Numbered from the stretch's first letter, positions 1 to 8,861 are shown. The stretch is 64,000 bases of DNA from Streptococcus sanguinis SK49 (GCF_000212815.1 NZ_GL890985.1:1194866-1258865), one strand, 5' to 3'. Made by a program: numbers and translations. Notes: generated from the sequence alone by a model not told the origin.

Positions 1-280
1 AGATATATCTTTAAGTATTGATTTATTTTTTTGCTATTATAAGATACTTCAAAAAATCAGTAATATAAGGGTTTTAGTTTTGTTATTCAAATATGATAAA
101 TAAAAAGCAAAAAAATATTTTACACAGTGTAAACTGAATTTAAATATCATTAAATAAAATAACATTCGGATTTAATGCTTTTATAAATAATAAATTCTGG
201 TGTTATAAAAAAAAAGAACAAAAATCCGAACCTTTTAAAAATGACCATCATAAAATTTTACACAATGTCAATCAAAACTG
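1..280. other. AT-rich intergenic region with an operator-like palindrome
   Basis: No coding region is visible in this stretch. It is very AT-rich and contains a perfect inverted repeat, TTTACAC-A-GTGTAAA, at about 120-134. A weaker half-related copy (TTTACACAATGTCAA) lies at about 256-270, just upstream of the promoter at 281. Two related boxes upstream of one promoter suggest a repressor or activator site, but I cannot name the regulator. Confidence 0.4.
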
Positions 281-309
281 TTGATTTAGAAAAAATCTTG
301 TGCTATAAT
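281..309 (+). promoter_or_regulatory. Promoter for the 525-2453 surface protein gene
   Basis: The -35 TTGATT (281-286) and -10 TATAAT (304-309) are separated by 17 nt, and the -10 carries a TG extension (TGCTATAAT). This is a strong housekeeping-type promoter. The transcript would have a leader of about 210 nt that contains a possible 31-codon ORF. Confidence 0.7.
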
Positions 310-328
310 TTCAAATCGAGGGTGAGAT

Positions 329-424
329 ATGCATAAAAAAGTATTTTTTGAGCATATAATCTATTTAATATCTAAACTAAAAAAGGGAGAAGAGATTAGA
401 AGATTATTATGCTGGCTCAAATAA
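329..424 (+). CDS. Possible 31-codon leader ORF
   Basis: An ATG at 329 follows a GAGGGTGAG ribosome-binding-like sequence and opens a 31-codon frame ending with TAA at 422-424. The peptide is lysine-rich with a short hydrophobic patch (begins MHKKVFFEHIIYLISK). It lies between the promoter and the surface protein gene. It may be a leader peptide or chance; no family is recognised. Confidence 0.25.
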   Translation: MHKKVFFEHIIYLISKLKKGEEIRRLLCWLK

Positions 425-524
425 ATTATTTTTTTATGAAGTTGTGCACAAAAAAATAATTTACCCCCCTAATAAAAAAGTTTTTTTTGAAGCGACACTC
501 TGTTGCTTTTGGAGGTTTAATTCA

Positions 525-2453
525 ATGGATAAAAAATTCAGATTTGTAACTAGATCTGTTTTGGCTGCTGCGGTTATTATTCCAGTTTTGGCTGCGAATA
601 ACGCACAAGCGGCTGAATACGGCTACAATAACCGTTACCAACCAGGATATAATTACTGGAATACAAATACACGTACTACTCGTACTTCTCGCAACACAAA
701 CAGAACGCGTAATAACTATAGCTACAATAACTATGGTTATAACTACAACAATTATGGCTATGGCTACAACAACTATAACTATGGTTATAACAACTATTAC
801 TATGGCTATAACAATTATAACTATGGCTATAACAACTATAACTACGGTTATAACAACTATTACCCAGGTTATAACAACTGGAATTATAACTACAACAATC
901 TTGAAAATGATGACAATTATATTTACTGGAATGGTAACCATTACTATCGCATGAGTGACGGAACTTACCGTATCTACCGTGATGGTGCGTGGAAACCTTT
1001 GACAAACAACAGTAACAATAATTCATCAACTAACAATTTGGAGAATGATCCACATTATCGCTATGAAAATGGCTACCATTACTATGTTTTAGAGAATGGT
1101 GACTATTACTATTATCAAAATGGTAAGTGGGTGCTTGTTAAAGATTCTGCTGATACAACAACTCCAGCACAGCCAGAACAACCAACAACTCCAACAGAGC
1201 CAGCTCAACCAGAAGTTCCTGCTCCAACTCCAGCTGAACCAGCTCAACCGACTCCAGCTCCTAGCGATAGACCTGCAGAGCCAACAACACCAGCTGAACC
1301 AAAACCAGAACAACCAACAACTCCAAGTGTTGATTTGCCAGATAATCCACCAATTAATGGTGCTGATAGCGAGTTTGATCCATTCAAACCATCTACAGAA
1401 ACGCCAGCTGAACCAAAACCTGAAACACCAGCAACACCAGCTGTTCCAACAACACCAGGTTTGGTAACAACTGATGAACCAAGTGAAAACCAAATCCCTG
1501 ATTATGTTGAAAAACCAGCAGAAGGACTTGAGCACTTGGCATGGGCACCAAATGGACAAACACCAAAATTGGTTTACCCACCAGGAAAACCAGGTGATAA
1601 AGCCCTTAAAAATGATAAAAACTACTACTTCGATGGTAGCACACATTATTACTATGTACCATCTAACTCAGAGCGTACAGGTTATTCACCATATTGGAAG
1701 TGGATTGGTGGAAAATGGAAACTTCAAGGTATGACTGATCCAAACGATCCAGCACTTGATCCAAAACTTCACGAAAATACTGCTGACGATGAGTACATGT
1801 ACAGTGATCAAAACTCTAGCGTGAAATTGTACTCAACTAATCTAGTTGCTACTGCTAAAGCAGGTCAGCCGCTTCCGTTTAAGAACGTTGAAGAGTTCAA
1901 AAACTACGTTATCGAAAAGATGAAACCTAAGTTCCTTGATAACTCAGGTTGGGATGCTAAAGTTGAGTGGGAAATCGAAGATCCAGAAATCTTTGAGAAA
2001 ACCAAAGAAAACCCATACGCTAAGGATTATGTCTTGATTGCGAACCTTAAGAGTGGCGTTGAAGACAAGAAATACAGTGATGTAGAGTTTGGTTATGTTA
2101 AGTTTGTTTACCGTGTTGAAGCAACAAACGATACAAACTATGACTATGTTTCAAAAGCTAAAGAAGCTTTCGCTAAAATCAATGAAGAACGTAAAGCTCA
2201 AGGTTTGAAAGAGTTGACTTGGTCAGAAGATATTTATCAAAATCAAGCACTTCCAAAAGTAAATGAAATCTCACGTCAATACGATAGCTCAGGCTTTGTT
2301 GGACGTCGTGATGAAGATGCCTCTGTTGTCGTTAAAAAATGGGCTAACAGCGGTCTGAGAGAATTGCTTCTTGATCCTAACGTAACTGAAGGTGCAGTAG
2401 CTACAGTTGTAGACGGAAACGGTGTTTACTACTGGGCATACAGCTATAAATAA
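525..2453 (+). CDS. Secreted Tyr/Asn-rich protein with C-terminal CAP-like domain
   Basis: The start at 525 is chosen because GGAGG precedes it at 511 and it opens a signal peptide (MDKKFRFVTRSVLAAAVIIP, cleavage near NAQAAE). The 642-residue product is exported. After the signal come heptad repeats of the type YGYNNYN (about residues 65-120), then tyrosine-rich modules of the pattern YRYENGYHYYVLENG, a Pro/Glu/Thr spacer (about 210-340), a third YY-rich module, and a C-terminal domain. That domain (INEERKAQGLKELTW, then W-x-LRELLLDPN and GVYYWAYSYK) resembles CAP/SCP domains but lacks their cavity histidine in the HREN-type motif. No LPXTG anchor or membrane helix is seen, so it is probably released or held non-covalently. 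Function unknown. Confidence 0.75.
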   Translation: MDKKFRFVTRSVLAAAVIIPVLAANNAQAAEYGYNNRYQPGYNYWNTNTRTTRTSRNTNRTRNNYSYNNYGYNYNNYGYGYNNYNYGYNNYYYGYNNYNYGYNNYNYGYNNYYPGYNNWNYNYNNLENDDNYIYWNGNHYYRMSDGTYRIYRDGAWKPLTNNSNNNSSTNNLENDPHYRYENGYHYYVLENGDYYYYQNGKWVLVKDSADTTTPAQPEQPTTPTEPAQPEVPAPTPAEPAQPTPAPSDRPAEPTTPAEPKPEQPTTPSVDLPDNPPINGADSEFDPFKPSTETPAEPKPETPATPAVPTTPGLVTTDEPSENQIPDYVEKPAEGLEHLAWAPNGQTPKLVYPPGKPGDKALKNDKNYYFDGSTHYYYVPSNSERTGYSPYWKWIGGKWKLQGMTDPNDPALDPKLHENTADDEYMYSDQNSSVKLYSTNLVATAKAGQPLPFKNVEEFKNYVIEKMKPKFLDNSGWDAKVEWEIEDPEIFEKTKENPYAKDYVLIANLKSGVEDKKYSDVEFGYVKFVYRVEATNDTNYDYVSKAKEAFAKINEERKAQGLKELTWSEDIYQNQALPKVNEISRQYDSSGFVGRRDEDASVVVKKWANSGLRELLLDPNVTEGAVATVVDGNGVYYWAYSYK

Positions 2454-2495
2454 TATTTAATTTAAATTCCTAATAATATTGACTTAATTAACGGA

Positions 2496-2538
2496 AAAAC
2501 ACCCTTAGGAGCGGCCTAACTCCCTAGGGTGTTTTTTT
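2496..2538 (+). terminator. Rho-independent terminator of the CAP-like gene
   Basis: A hairpin pairing AACACCCTTAGGAG with CTCCCTAGGGTGTT is followed by a run of T, 43 nt after the stop codon. Confidence 0.85.
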
Positions 2539-2675
2539 ATACAAAATAGTAGAAGTGTTTAATTGTAGGATAATATTTTTGTTATTATTTGACGGAGAAA
2601 AACTAGAGTATTAAAATATTATAATAAGAAGAGGTGGATTTTCGGTGATTTTTTGTGATAAAAGGAGTGAAAATC

Positions 2676-4144
2676 ATGAACATAAAAAGAAATCACTTAT
2701 TAAAAGCTTTAATCATTTATGGAGCTCTTGCTTTCTCTTTCTTTTTATTGTCAGAAGTAATGCTGAAACAAATTATGGTAGAGATTACATGATTCAACCG
2801 GGCTATCGTTATTATAACAGACGCGGCTATGATTATGGTTATAGCTACGGCAACGGCCGTTATCTGGGATATTACAATCCTTGGTATCGTTCTGATATTT
2901 TTTATTGGAACGGCTCTTATTATTATAAGAACAAAGACGGTGACTACTATATCTATAGAAATGGAAAGTGGGAACTCTACTATCAAGATGGCTTTAACAA
3001 GCTAAAAAATGATCCTCATTACCGTTATGAAAATGGCTATCACTATTATGTATTGGATGATGGCTCTTATTATTATTACCAAAACGGTCAGTGGGTTTAT
3101 GTGAAGAAGGCAGAGGAACCATCTCCAACACCGACTCCAGATCCAGAACCAAGTCCAGATCCACAACCAAGTCCAGATCCACAACCAGAACCTAAGCCTG
3201 AGCCAGATAAGCCAGAAACACCTGACTGGGCTCCGAAACCGAATATCGACTATAGCAAACTACCAAAACCTCTCTACAGACCTGATGATCCTCGGATGAA
3301 GAGTGATCATCGCTTTGTAGATGATAACGGCACCTATTATTACCGAGTCCATCTAGGAGACGAAAACCCTGATGGTATTGATGGATATTACAAGTGGATG
3401 GGCGACCGCTGGAAACTCTTTAACGGAACAGATTTAGACGATCCGGCTCTTGATCCAAATAATCATTCCAATCCAAAAGACGATGAATAAAATTATGATG
3501 ATAATGCATCTAGTGTTAAACTTTATTCTGAAAATGTGGTAGGAACTGGTAAAGCAGGAGAAGCGCTACCGTTTAAGAATAAAGAAGAATTCATTGATTA
3601 TGTTCAGAAACAGTTGTCACCAAAAATGCTGGATAATGCAGGTTACGAATGTAAAGTAACTTATGAAATCGAAGAAGAAGATGTCTTCAAACAGGCAGTG
3701 GAACATGCTTGGGCTAGAGATTATGTTCTGACTGCTAATCTAACCAGCAGCGTTAAGGGTTATGAAAAAACGGAATTCGGTTCCATCAAATTTATCTATC
3801 GAGTTGAGAAAACAGAAGATTCTAATTTCCCAGATATAGATAAGGCCAAGGCAGCTTTTGCAGCCATTAATGCTGCTCGTAAGGAGCAAAATCTACCTGA
3901 ATTAATCTGGTCTGATGATATCTACAATAATCAATCTCTCCCAACAGCTAATAAATTAGCTGTTAGCTATGACAGTGATGCTGGCATTACCTTCCGTCGA
4001 GAGGATGATGCGTCAGTACTAGCTTCTAAATGGCTTAAAAGTGGCAATCGTGAGCTATTGCTCAGCCCGGATGCTAAAGAGGGCGCTGTAGCTTGTTTAC
4101 TAGCAGGAGATGGTACCTATTATTGGATATTCAACTATAAATAA
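2676..4144 (+). pseudogene. Broken paralogue of the CAP-like surface protein
   Basis: This copy has the same domain order as 525-2453 (signal peptide, YY-rich modules, proline-rich spacer, CAP-like domain) but carries two lesions. The start at 2676 follows AAAGGAG and opens a signal peptide (MNIKRNHLLKALIIYGAL). That frame then runs into a stop, while the mature protein continues in another frame from about 2750 (SNAETNYGRDYM), consistent with a 1-nt loss or 2-nt gain in the T-rich stretch. A second lesion is an in-frame TAA at 3488-3490 where the intact paralogue has Tyr (DDEYMYS against DDE-stop-NYDD). Homology resumes in the same frame from 3491 to 4144. The long YN heptad block is shorter here. 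The gene is probably dead, or phase-silenced. Confidence 0.85.
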
Positions 4145-4185
4145 TTTTTATTTAGTCTAAATTATTCTTTATAATCTATCTCTTC

Positions 4186-4216
4186 AAAAAAGCTGGGCAC
4201 CTCTACCCAGTTTTTT
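4186..4216 (+). terminator. Terminator after the broken CAP-like gene
   Basis: A CTGGG/CCCAG stem with an 8-nt loop is flanked by A-run and T-run and can act on either strand. Confidence 0.7.
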
Positions 4217-4253
4217 CTCTCTATCTTTACATTTTATAAACATACTAGGATAC

Positions 4254-4276
4254 AAAAAAAGCACCGATTGGTGCTT
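4254..4276 (-). terminator. Terminator of rpmE2
   Basis: AGCACC-aatc-GGTGCT followed by seven T on the minus strand, just after the rpmE2 stop codon. Confidence 0.85.
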
Positions 4277-4280
4277 ATGA

Positions 4281-4523
4281 TTATTTGAGACCGTATTTTT
4301 TGTTGAAACGATCCACACGTCCATCTGCTTGAGTGAACTTTTGACGTCCAGTGTAGAATGGGTGTGAGTCTGATGAAATTTCTACACGGATCAATGGGTA
4401 AGTTTCCCCTTCGAATTCAACTGTTTCGTTTGAACGCTTAGTTGAACCACTAAGGAACTGGTAGCCGGTAGAAGTGTCCATGAAGACAACTGGGCGGTAT
4501 TCTGGATGAATATCTTTTCTCAT
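4281..4523 (-). CDS. rpmE2: 50S ribosomal protein L31 type B
   Basis: An 80-residue large-subunit ribosomal protein. The sequence begins [20 protein letters not shown] and contains the type B signature [14 protein letters not shown]. It lacks the CxxC zinc pairs of type A L31, so it is the zinc-independent form. A ribosome-binding site (AAAGGAAA) precedes the start, and a strong terminator follows. The gene lies next to the DHH phosphoesterase, as in other streptococci. Confidence 0.95.
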   Translation of the reverse strand: MRKDIHPEYRPVVFMDTSTGYQFLSGSTKRSNETVEFEGETYPLIRVEISSDSHPFYTGRQKFTQADGRVDRFNKKYGLK

Positions 4524-4630
4524 TTTACAAAAATTTCCTTTCTGCCATGGTCTCTTTGCGAGCCATAGATTAGTTACTTTGATAGTTTATCAAATTCTGA
4601 TTGATTTGACAAGACTTTTAGACTAATTTC

Positions 4631-5566
4631 TTACTTTTTTGCCAATTCTTTCATCTCGGTGTAGATTTGCTCTATTTCTTCTTTAGAAAATGCATTGGCT
4701 CCGCTGGCTAAGGGGTGTCCACCGCCGTGATGATTTTTAGCAATACCATTGATAGGAATAACCTTGCTGCGCATGCGGACACGATAGTGCCCGTCTGGTT
4801 GCTCAACAAAGATAGCCCACAGACCGACTTCTTCGATTCGTCCAGGTGCCCCGACGATGGCTGCTGTATCAGCATCGGTTAGTTGATAGGCTTGTAAAAC
4901 TTTCTGAGGCAGAATGACCCGCGCAGCTCCATTTTCATCTATTTCCAATTGCTCATATACATAACCCTGCAGTTTAGCTACTTGGCGGCTGATAGAGTCC
5001 ATTTTGCGGGACAAGGCTGATAAGTCGAAATCGTACTGGCGCAGCTTGGCAGCTACTTCTAATGTGCGGGCGCTAGTGGAAGGATAAAGGAAGCGGCCAG
5101 TGTCGCCGATGATACCAGCATAGAGGAGTTCAGCAGCTTCCTTGCTCAAGTCTAAGTTATTTTCAAAGGCAAAGAGAGCAATCATCTCACTGGCACTGCT
5201 AGAGCTTGTATCAACTAGAGAAATATCTCCGTAAACCTCATCATCAGGATGATGATCGATTTTGATGAGGAAGTCGCCTGTCGTGTAGCGTTGGTCGTCA
5301 ATGCGGGCTGTATTAGCAGTGTCACAGACGATGACTAGGGCCTCTTGGTATTCTTCGTCTGCAACTTGGTTCATTTGCGCCAACCACATGAGATTAGGCT
5401 CATCGTAGCCTGTCGCTTTGATTGTTTTTTCTGGGAAATGGTACTGAAGCAGCTTTTGTAGTCCGACCTGACTGCCAAGAGCATCAGGATCTGGCCGCAT
5501 ATGGCGGTGGATAATAATAGTATCGTATTCTTTGATCTTACTTAAAATATCATGATAAAGAGTCAT
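4631..5566 (-). CDS. nrnA: DHH-family phosphoesterase, NrnA-type nanoRNase/pAp phosphatase
   Basis: A 311-residue cytoplasmic phosphoesterase expected to degrade very short RNA oligomers and/or 3'-phosphoadenosine 5'-phosphate. Visible motifs: HRHMRPDPDALGSQ (motif I), VCDTANTARID (motif II), IDHHPDD (the DHH triad), GIIGDTGRF, and the C-terminal DHHA1 motif GGGHPLASGAN. The ATG at 5566 is preferred over an upstream TTG at 5581 because GAGG sits 6 nt before it. The family also contains c-di-AMP/pApA hydrolases of the Pde2 type, so substrate choice is inferred from family resemblance. Confidence 0.85.
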   Translation of the reverse strand: MTLYHDILSKIKEYDTIIIHRHMRPDPDALGSQVGLQKLLQYHFPEKTIKATGYDEPNLMWLAQMNQVADEEYQEALVIVCDTANTARIDDQRYTTGDFLIKIDHHPDDEVYGDISLVDTSSSSASEMIALFAFENNLDLSKEAAELLYAGIIGDTGRFLYPSTSARTLEVAAKLRQYDFDLSALSRKMDSISRQVAKLQGYVYEQLEIDENGAARVILPQKVLQAYQLTDADTAAIVGAPGRIEEVGLWAIFVEQPDGHYRVRMRSKVIPINGIAKNHHGGGHPLASGANAFSKEEIEQIYTEMKELAKK

Positions 5567-5671
5567 AAATAACCTCGTCAACTTTCTTTACCCATTGTAG
5601 CATAAGAGTTTTTATTTTTAAAATAAAAAAGATATGATATAATGAGAGCAGATTAGAATTTGGAGGAAGAT

Positions 5672-6112
5672 ATGACCTTAGCGAAAATTGTATTTGCCAG
5701 CATGACTGGAAACACCGAGGAAATTGCTGATATTGTGGCGGATAAGCTAAGAGACCTGAATGTAGAAGTTGAAGTGGACGAGTGCACCACTGTCGATGCA
5801 GAAGATTTCTTGGAAGCAGATATTACGATTGTAGCAACCTACACCTATGGTGACGGTGAGTTACCTGATGAGATGATGGACTTCTACGAAGACTTGTCTA
5901 GTTTGGATTTGTCTGGCAAGGTCTATGGGGTGGTCGGTTCAGGCGATACTTTCTATGACGAATTCTGCAAGGCTGTCGATGACTTTGATGCTGCCTTTGC
6001 TGCTACAGGAGCGACGAAGGGTGCAGAAAGTGTTAAGGTGGACCTATCTGCGGAAGATGATGATATTGCACGCTTGGAAGCTTTTGCGGAAGGCTTGGTT
6101 AATAAAGTTTAA
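5672..6112 (+). CDS. Flavodoxin
   Basis: A short-chain flavodoxin of 146 residues, an FMN-binding low-potential electron carrier. The phosphate-binding loop SMTGNTEEIA is near the N-terminus and the flavin-stacking segments TYTYGDGELPD and GSGDTFYDEFC follow. The start at 5672 has TGGAGGA directly upstream; an in-frame codon at 5660 would sit inside that ribosome-binding site. A TG-extended -10 (TGATATAAT) lies about 30 nt upstream. The partner reductase or acceptor is not in this window. Confidence 0.93.
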   Translation: MTLAKIVFASMTGNTEEIADIVADKLRDLNVEVEVDECTTVDAEDFLEADITIVATYTYGDGELPDEMMDFYEDLSSLDLSGKVYGVVGSGDTFYDEFCKAVDDFDAAFAATGATKGAESVKVDLSAEDDDIARLEAFAEGLVNKV

Positions 6113-6127
6113 AGTGATAAATAGAGG

Positions 6128-6150
6128 AAACGGCTGCGGCCGTTTTTATT
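6128..6150 (+). terminator. Terminator after flavodoxin gene
   Basis: AACGGC-TGCG-GCCGTT hairpin followed by a T-rich tract. Confidence 0.75.
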
Positions 6151-6168
6151 TTGCGAAAGTGTTATTTT

Positions 6169-6197
6169 CTGACAATTCTCATGATTAGGGGTATAAT
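6169..6197 (+). promoter_or_regulatory. Promoter of sufB
   Basis: -35 CTGACA (6169-6174), 17-nt spacer, -10 TATAAT (6192-6197). Confidence 0.75.
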
Positions 6198-6200
6198 ATA

Positions 6201-6214
6201 GGTAAGCGCTATCC
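6201..6214 (+). promoter_or_regulatory. cre-like box over the sufB transcription start
   Basis: GGTAAGCGCTATCC matches the catabolite-responsive consensus TGWAARCGYTWNCW at 12 of 14 positions. It overlaps the predicted start of transcription, a position typical of CcpA repression. This is sequence resemblance only. Confidence 0.35.
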
Positions 6215-6236
6215 ATCAGATAAAGGAGGAGTTCCT

Positions 6237-7619
6237 ATGAAAGAACGTGACTACGCTTTTGGTTTTCATGATGATGTCAAGCCGCTCTTTTCGACTGGTA
6301 AAGGTTTGACCGAAGAAGTTGTTCGAGAAATCTCAGAAATCAAGAATGAGCCCCAGTGGATGTTGGACTATCGTCTGCGCTCCTTGGAACTCTTTCATAA
6401 GCTGCCTATGCCCGACTTTGGCCCAGATTTGTCAGGGATTCGCTTTGATGATGTTATCTATTATCAGAAGCTAAGCGGAGATCGGGCTCGCAGTTGGGAT
6501 GAGGTTCCAGAAGAGATTAAGAAAACCTTTGACCGCTTGGGAATTCCAGAAGCTGAGAAGCAGTTCCTATCTGGAGCTGTGGCTCAGTATGAATCTGAAG
6601 TGGTTTACCACAATATGAAGGAAGAGTTTGCCAAGCTGGGGATTATCTTTACCGATACGGATACGGCTGTTCAGGAATATCCGGACTTGGTCAAGCAGTA
6701 TTTTGGTACTGTGATTTCAAACGCTGAGCATAAATTTTCTGCGCTTAATAGCGCAGTTTGGTCTGGCGGAACCTTTATCTATGTGCCCAAGAACGTCCAG
6801 TGCCAAGTTCCTGTTCAGACCTATTTTAGAATCAATGGTGAAAATGCCGGCCAGTTTGAGCGCTCTTTGATGATTATCGAGGAGGGCGGTTCTATCCAGT
6901 ACATCGAGGGCTGTACAGCACCGACTTACACAAGCAATAGTCTTCATGCGGCAAATGTCGAAATCATTGTCAAAAAGGATGCCTTTTTCCGATATACGAC
7001 CATTCAAAATTGGTCAGACAATGTCTATAATCTCGTAACGGAGCGGGGGATTGTTGATGAAGGCGGCACCTTAGAGTGGATTGATGGGAACTTAGGCAGC
7101 AAGGTCAATATGAAATATCCCTGCAGTATTCTCAACGGTCGCAACGCAAGGACTTCTGTTCTCTCTATGTCTTTTGCCAACTATGGCCAGCACTTGGACG
7201 CGGGCTGCAAGGTCTTTCATAATGCGCCCAAGACTTCCAGTACCTTAATTTCTAAATCAGTGGCCAAGGATGGTGGTAAGACAGACTATCGTGGTCAGGT
7301 TCGCTTTGGCAAGAATAGTGCAGGCTCCAAATCTCATATCGAGTGTGATACCATTCTGATGGATGGTGAATCCAGTTCTGACACCATTCCTTTTAATGAA
7401 ATCCATAATTCCAATGTCGCGTTAGAGCATGAAGCCAAGGTTTCCAAAGTGTCTGAGGATCAGCTCTACTATCTGATGAGCCGCGGCATCAGTGAAGAAG
7501 AAGCCACAGCTATGATTATCAATGGATTTATGGAACCCATTACTAAGGAACTACCAATGGAATACGCCGTCGAACTAAACCAACTCATTAATATGAGTAT
7601 GGAAGGCTCAGTTGGTTAA
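6237..7619 (+). CDS. sufB: SufB-type Fe-S cluster scaffold protein
   Basis: A 460-residue member of the SufB/SufD family, which with SufC and SufD forms the scaffold that assembles iron-sulfur clusters. Recognisable blocks: [97 protein letters not shown] and the C-terminal MSMEGSVG. The ribosome-binding site AAAGGAGGAG is strong. Unlike the usual sufCDSUB operon it stands alone, with its own promoter and terminators, between flavodoxin and chorismate mutase. It is either a second copy or a relocated gene. Confidence 0.88.
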   Translation: MKERDYAFGFHDDVKPLFSTGKGLTEEVVREISEIKNEPQWMLDYRLRSLELFHKLPMPDFGPDLSGIRFDDVIYYQKLSGDRARSWDEVPEEIKKTFDRLGIPEAEKQFLSGAVAQYESEVVYHNMKEEFAKLGIIFTDTDTAVQEYPDLVKQYFGTVISNAEHKFSALNSAVWSGGTFIYVPKNVQCQVPVQTYFRINGENAGQFERSLMIIEEGGSIQYIEGCTAPTYTSNSLHAANVEIIVKKDAFFRYTTIQNWSDNVYNLVTERGIVDEGGTLEWIDGNLGSKVNMKYPCSILNGRNARTSVLSMSFANYGQHLDAGCKVFHNAPKTSSTLISKSVAKDGGKTDYRGQVRFGKNSAGSKSHIECDTILMDGESSSDTIPFNEIHNSNVALEHEAKVSKVSEDQLYYLMSRGISEEEATAMIINGFMEPITKELPMEYAVELNQLINMSMEGSVG

Positions 7620-7620
7620 A

Positions 7621-7826
7621 AAGGTTCGGGGAACCTTTTTAATCTGTAGTTAGGGGCTCGCTTCTGCGAGTTCCCTTTAATCTGAGGTCCGGAGGACTGT
7701 TTTAGGTTGCGGATAAAAACTCGCTTTTGCGAGTTCTCTTTAATCTAAGGTCCACTGGACCTTTTTAATATGTAGATAGAGACTCGCCCTTGCGAGTTCC
7801 CTCTAATCATGGTCCATTGGACCTTT
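7621..7826 (+). repeat. 63-bp tandem array of alternating hairpins
   Basis: Directly after sufB, two kinds of hairpin alternate with a 62-63 bp period. Type A (AGGTCC-n-GGACCT plus T-run, terminator-like) occurs at about 7621, 7684 (imperfect), 7747 and 7809. Type B (CTCGC-n-GCGAG) occurs at 7657, 7720 and 7783. A-type copies vary in compensating positions (GGTTC/GAACC, GGTCC/GGACC), suggesting the pairing matters. The array may be a duplicated terminator. Confidence 0.8.
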
Positions 7827-7895
7827 TTATTTAGAATTTAACTAGAAAATTTTACTATTTTTTGATATGATAGATAGAATATAAGGAGGAATGAG

Positions 7896-8159
7896 ATGAC
7901 GTTAGAAGAAATCAGACAGGAAATTGATCAAGTGGATGATGCAATCGTTGCCCTGCTGGAGCAACGCATGAATCTGGTTGGCCAAGTCGTGGCTTTAAAA
8001 AAATTAACAGGCACAGCTGTCTTGGATAGTAAAAGAGAAGATGTGATTTTTGCCAGAGTGGCGGATAAGGTTGAAAACAAAGACTACAAGGAAACTGTTA
8101 TTGCGACCTTTTCTGACATTTTAAAACGTTCGCGTGAATTTCAGAATAAAAATATCTAA
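7896..8159 (+). CDS. Chorismate mutase, AroQ type
   Basis: An 87-residue all-helical chorismate mutase converting chorismate to prephenate for phenylalanine and tyrosine synthesis. The signature IRQEIDQVDDAIVALLEQRMNLVGQV is typical of the AroQ fold. AAGGAGGA precedes the ATG at 7896. The stop overlaps the ATG of the first crcB (TAATG), so the three genes are translationally linked. Confidence 0.9.
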   Translation: MTLEEIRQEIDQVDDAIVALLEQRMNLVGQVVALKKLTGTAVLDSKREDVIFARVADKVENKDYKETVIATFSDILKRSREFQNKNI

Positions 8160-8533
8160 TGAAAGAAGTACAGAACTCTATAGCTGTGGCTTTATCTGCG
8201 ATGGCAGGCGGCTGGCTGCGTTATCAGATAGCTCTTTTATTAGTTGTTGCTGATTCATTTCCGCTGAGTACCTTGCTGGTCAATTATTTGGGAACTTTTT
8301 TGCTGGTCTATATTATCAAGGGCTATCTTAGCAGTAAAGTTAAGTCCCAGCGTCTAATTCTAGCGCTTTCGACCGGTTTTTGCGGAGGTTTGACGACTTT
8401 TTCTGGTCTTCTGCTAGACAGTATCAAACTAGCAGATTCAGGGCGCTATATGGAGCTTCTTGTCTATCTAGTTTTAAGTGTAGGTGGTGGCCTTGCAATC
8501 GCCCTATGGGCTGGAAAGCAGGTGAAGGCATGA
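8159..8533 (+). CDS. crcB: CrcB/Fluc fluoride channel subunit 1
   Basis: A 124-residue protein with four hydrophobic segments, one subunit of the fluoride-export channel. Family motifs: GGWLRYQIA near the N-terminus, NYLGTFLL, and STGFCGGLTTFSGL. Its start overlaps the chorismate mutase stop and its stop overlaps the next crcB start (ATGA). Paired crcB genes usually make a heterodimeric channel. Confidence 0.92.
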   Translation: MKEVQNSIAVALSAMAGGWLRYQIALLLVVADSFPLSTLLVNYLGTFLLVYIIKGYLSSKVKSQRLILALSTGFCGGLTTFSGLLLDSIKLADSGRYMELLVYLVLSVGGGLAIALWAGKQVKA

Positions 8534-8856
8534 TGTGGGCGATGTTAATCTGCTGCGGCGCTGGTGCTCTTGTGCGTTATGTTTTCTCCAAGGTCAATAG
8601 CAGAGCATCTCTGCCGATTGGGACTTTATTGGCAAACTTGCTAGGTGCTTTTCTCATTGGATATTTTTATAATCATATAGAAGACAAGCAGCTTTATGTG
8701 ATTTTGACAACAGGCTTCTGTGGTGGACTGACGACCTTTTCCACCTTGAATGCTGAGCTGGCCGGTCTCTTTTCGGATCGAAAGAAATTTGCTCTCTATT
8801 TGGCTTTGACTTATATTCTCGGATTTTTAGCGATTCTTTTGGGAATTTTCATTTAA
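8530..8856 (+). CDS. crcB: CrcB/Fluc fluoride channel subunit 2
   Basis: A 108-residue second subunit (109 if counted from 8530; an ATG at 8533 is equally possible). Motifs: GALVRYVFSK, GTLLANLLGAFLIGY and TTGFCGGLTTFSTLNAE. It overlaps the upstream crcB by 4 nt. No fluoride riboswitch was recognised upstream of the pair. Confidence 0.92.
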   Translation: MMWAMLICCGAGALVRYVFSKVNSRASLPIGTLLANLLGAFLIGYFYNHIEDKQLYVILTTGFCGGLTTFSTLNAELAGLFSDRKKFALYLALTYILGFLAILLGIFI

Positions 8857-8861
8857 ACATC

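Noticed and set aside
119..135. TTTACACAGTGTAAA read as a CopY copper box
   Set aside because: The cop box is TACAnnTGTA with a 2-nt centre; here the half-sites are 3 nt apart and no copper genes are nearby.
522..1646. Long minus-strand and alternate-frame open readings opposite the Tyr/Asn-rich gene
   Set aside because: They are Ile/Val- or Cys/Trp-rich low-complexity shadows of the repeat codons, with no ribosome-binding site or family resemblance.
8100..8160. Fluoride riboswitch before crcB
   Set aside because: The crcB start overlaps the chorismate mutase stop and no matching structure is seen upstream.
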